Below, in pieces: positions 36,106-38,367 of a stretch of DNA of 38,367 bases; within the stretch, counting starts at the first letter, position 1, and each line of letters starts with the position of its first letter. The translations under genes and the position numbers were made by a program. The notes under the pieces are model-generated. The model had not been told where the DNA came from. It did no database searches and worked only from the letters and a program-made list of their open reading frames with translations. Source of the stretch: Myxococcus llanfairpwllgwyngyllgogerychwyrndrobwllllantysiliogogogochensis (GTDB taxonomy: Bacteria; Myxococcota; Myxococcia; Myxococcales; Myxococcaceae); contig NZ_VIFM01000089.1 of the NCBI RefSeq assembly GCF_006636215.1, forward strand, positions 1 to 38,367, given 5' to 3'.

Positions 36106-37986
36106 ATGCTCGCTGGACGTCTGGGTTCACTCCGCTGGCTCGTGCTGTCGTCGTTGGGAGTGGGCGCGCTGGGATGTGGCGGTTCGCTGGAGGCCGTCGA
36201 AGACACGTCGCCGCGCGACACGGAGGCCGCCCTCACGGGGCTCCAGGGCAACACCGTGTATGGGCGATGGCTCGGCTCTGGTGGACGCAATCCCACCCAT
36301 CCCGGCAACCGCACGTTCTTCGTCGACCACGCGGGCCCCACGGCGACGGTGACCTTCACCCTCACCTCGTCCGTGGATGCGTACCTCTACCTGCTCGATG
36401 CCAGCGGCAACGTGCTCGCGGAGGACGACAACAGCGCGGGCAACCTGGGCGCGCGCGTGTCCCTCTCCCTGGCCCCGGGCACCTACAAGCTCGTCGCGGC
36501 GACCGCTTCACCGGGCCAGAGCGCGGACCTCACTCTCGCCTCCGACAGGGCGCCGCTGCGCTTCAGCCAGCGACTGCTCTTGAAGCCCGTGTCGACCTTC
36601 CAGTGGATCTACGACGACAGCGGCACGGGCTCCAACAACGACGTCTCCATCTGGCGCCCCAACCTCGCCCAGGCGCCCGGCTATTACTCACTCGGCGATG
36701 TCGCGATGCCCAACGGCGGCGGAGGGCCCGCTCCCGCGACAGCGCTCGTGGTGCAGGGCGAGGGAGACCTGCTCGCCCGACCCGTGGACTACGTCTGGGT
36801 CTGGGACGACAAGGGCTCCGGAGGAACCCACGATGGCTCGTTCTGGGAGCCCGTGGCGCCCGCCGGCTACACCTGCCTGGGCGCGGTAGGGGTGCTGGGT
36901 TACGGCAAGCCCTCCACGGACCTCATCCGCTGCCTCAAGAGCGAGTACGTGGTGGCCGCCGACCCTGGCGCCGTGTGGAACGACAGCGGCTCTGGCGCGA
37001 ACAACGACGTGGGCCTCTGGCAGAGCAACGCCAGGGACCACCGGGGACTGCCTGTCGCCACCTTCGTGGCACGGCCCAGCCACTCCGACACGGGAGGCAG
37101 TCGCTACTGGGCCATCAACAAGAGCGCGACGGCGCACCCGGAGCTCCAGGGGCTGCCCGTGAGCGCCGCGACGGCGGCGGCCTTCGCCCCTCGCGTGTGG
37201 ATGCACCCCGGCGAGGCGTACTTCCCCTCCTCCACGGAGTTCCACCTCGCCAATGTCCATGTGGAGGGCGGCCATCAGGTGACGAACCAGGCCCTGGGCT
37301 GTGACTCGTGTACGGACCCGCAGTTCCTGGATGGGCAGCGGCCGAACCAGACGCCCGTGCCTGTCTATGCGGAGCTCATCACCCGCACCGTGAATGGACT
37401 GCCCACGTCCACGACCGACGTGGTGTATTGGATGTTCTACCCGTACAACAATGGCAAGCGCGTCTGTATTGGCTGGTACTCACCCTGGGGCTGCGTGGGG
37501 GGCTATTCCACCTTCGGCAACCACGTGGGGGATTGGGAGCACGCGACGGTGCGCTTCGTGGAGGGCCGGCCGTCGCAGGTCTACCTGAGCCAGCACTCCA
37601 ACGGGCAGACCTTCACCTATGGCGACAAGGGCATGGGCTTGCTGGGCTGGCGGCCGGAGCTCTTCTCCGCCCAGGGCTCTCACGGCGTCTACGCGGATGC
37701 CGCCCGGCACATCTACCGGCAGTTGCCCAACGGCGACTTCCTGGCGGATGACACCGGACGCGGCATCGCCTGGGACACGTGGAGCGCGCTGGTGCCGTTC
37801 GACTGGCGCACGCCGGGCACCTTCGAGGGGAGCCTGGCGTGGCTGAACCGCACCGAGCGCTGGGGCAACCCGAAGTCGGGCTGCGAGGTCTCCGAGCCCA
37901 TAGCGGGGGAGTGCGTCCTCAACGACGGGCCCACCGGCCCCATGTCGAAGAGCGCGTCACGGCCGGACTTCCTGCCCCTCGACTGA
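36106..37986 (+). CDS. Vps62-family (DUF946) lipoprotein with PPC-like domain
   Basis: A 626-residue protein; ATG 36106 has AGAGG five bases upstream. A lipoprotein signal ends in GALGCGGS. A PPC-like beta domain (about 45-145, SVDAYLYLLDASGNVLAEDD) is followed by three blade-like units with (Y/W)-(D/N)-D-x-G-(S/T)-G and a later W (about 166-185, 229-245, 288-305). The C-terminal half has VVYWMFYPYNNGK, GNHVGDWEHATVRF and SQHSNGQTFTYGD, the signature of Vps62/DUF946 proteins. Function is unknown; homologues are found in fungi, plants and secreted bacterial proteins. It has its own start region and is probably not part of the polysaccharide operon. Confidence 0.82.
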   Translation: MLAGRLGSLRWLVLSSLGVGALGCGGSLEAVEDTSPRDTEAALTGLQGNTVYGRWLGSGGRNPTHPGNRTFFVDHAGPTATVTFTLTSSVDAYLYLLDASGNVLAEDDNSAGNLGARVSLSLAPGTYKLVAATASPGQSADLTLASDRAPLRFSQRLLLKPVSTFQWIYDDSGTGSNNDVSIWRPNLAQAPGYYSLGDVAMPNGGGGPAPATALVVQGEGDLLARPVDYVWVWDDKGSGGTHDGSFWEPVAPAGYTCLGAVGVLGYGKPSTDLIRCLKSEYVVAADPGAVWNDSGSGANNDVGLWQSNARDHRGLPVATFVARPSHSDTGGSRYWAINKSATAHPELQGLPVSAATAAAFAPRVWMHPGEAYFPSSTEFHLANVHVEGGHQVTNQALGCDSCTDPQFLDGQRPNQTPVPVYAELITRTVNGLPTSTTDVVYWMFYPYNNGKRVCIGWYSPWGCVGGYSTFGNHVGDWEHATVRFVEGRPSQVYLSQHSNGQTFTYGDKGMGLLGWRPELFSAQGSHGVYADAARHIYRQLPNGDFLADDTGRGIAWDTWSALVPFDWRTPGTFEGSLAWLNRTERWGNPKSGCEVSEPIAGECVLNDGPTGPMSKSASRPDFLPLD

Positions 37987-38012
37987 CACGCGAGGGGCAC
38001 TCGCCTCGTGTC
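37985..38012. terminator. Hairpin between convergent genes
   Basis: GACACG (37985-37990) pairs with CGTGTC (38007-38012), with AGG/CCT inside around a bulge. It lies in the short gap before the convergent membrane-protein gene and could serve both directions. Confidence 0.5.
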
Positions 38013-38013
38013 C

Positions 38014-38353
38014 CTAGTTGATGGGGTACGCGTGGACGAAGAGGAAGACGAGCATGCCCTGGAACAGCGCGAAGCCGAGCACCACGGGCCCTCGCAGCGC
38101 GGGGTGCCGGCCGAGCCAGGCCCCCAGGGGCAGGAAGGCGGGCCACACGGCCGCGCTGTAGCGGCCCAGGCCCACCAGCCCGACAGTCCACAACACGAGC
38201 ATCAGCGGAACGCCAAAGGCCGCCAGCGCCCACCAGCGCCGGCGCGCCAGGAGCAGCAAGGCCCCCACGCCAGGGACGAAGGAGAGCGCCACGTAGAGGC
38301 TGACCTCGGGCGCCCAGTCACCCTTCCACCAGGTCAGCAGGCCCGCCCAGGCC
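38014..38353 (-). CDS. PIG-V-like mannosyltransferase, C-terminal end (5' truncated)
   Basis: The frame is open from the contig end to TAG at 38014-38016 and contains the segments LTWWKGDWAPEVSLYV, LGRYSAAVWPAFLPLG and VLGFALFQGMLVFLFVHAYP. Membrane helices and the GRY-x-AxxWPAF-PLG motif fit the C-terminus of PIG-V-type (dolichol/undecaprenyl-phosphate-dependent) mannosyltransferases, as far as pattern allows. The N-terminal part, with the catalytic acids, is lost beyond the contig end. The GTG at 38292 is in-frame but lies within the family's usual core, so it is not taken as start. Confidence 0.6.
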
Positions 38354-38367
38354 CTGTCTCTTATACA
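38354..38367. other. Tn5 mosaic-end (Nextera) adapter remnant
   Basis: CTGTCTCTTATACA equals the first 14 bases of the 19-base Tn5 mosaic end used in Nextera libraries. It sits at the very last base of the window and marks an untrimmed contig end, not genome sequence. Confidence 0.92.

Overview
The window is high-GC DNA with the gene content of a fruiting myxobacterium (Myxococcus, Corallococcus or Pyxidicoccus type). Signs of this are many lipoprotein-anchored secreted proteins, RCC1-repeat proteins, an App1-like phosphatase, Ser/Thr-kinase-style tails and strong GC bias at third codon positions. It is the end of a draft contig: the last 14 bases are a Tn5 (Nextera) mosaic end, not genome.

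Region 1 (1-13080) is the right-hand part of a siphovirus-type prophage. It runs from the C-terminus of an HK97-fold capsid through head-tail connector, head closure, tail terminator, gp10-like protein, tail tube, a G/GT tail chaperone pair joined by a -1 frameshift (GGGAAAC), tape measure, a distal-tail protein with a lectin-like insert and a hub with host-binding domains. Two apparent cargo genes follow: a Cys-rich lipoprotein, and a membrane protein that looks like the C-terminal tail of a Ser/Thr kinase. An excisionase-like protein and a tyrosine integrase come next. The element ends in a 3' fragment of tRNA-Arg(CCU), the attachment site. No lysis, repressor, terminase or replication genes are visible; they should lie to the left.

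Region 2 (13081-20150) holds a decayed copy of the 3' end of a peptidyl-prolyl isomerase (PPIase) gene, then a leftward run of small, AT-richer genes. These include a SUKH-3 immunity protein and a pentapeptide-repeat protein, and look like an immunity island of a polymorphic-toxin system. After a conserved unknown gene comes the intact lipoprotein PPIase. The same 3' sequence and terminator hairpin occur on both sides of the island.

Region 3 (20151-22757) encodes a secreted lipoprotein with 14 RCC1 repeats.

Region 4 (22774-30246) looks like a nonribosomal-peptide tailoring and support cluster without its synthetase. It has an aminotransferase, a CmlA-like diiron hydroxylase, a complete PAPS-forming set (CysD, CysN, CysC), a type II thioesterase and an Sfp-type phosphopantetheinyl transferase. 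The inferred product is a beta-hydroxylated and possibly sulfated peptide assembled elsewhere.

Region 5 (30330-38353) holds an App1-like phosphatase. It then has a tight four-gene operon of a processive GT2 synthase, a HlyD-like membrane fusion protein, a TolC-like outer membrane protein and a secreted jelly-roll protein, probably a polysaccharide synthesis and export machine. A Vps62-family lipoprotein and the truncated end of a PIG-V-like mannosyltransferase close the window.
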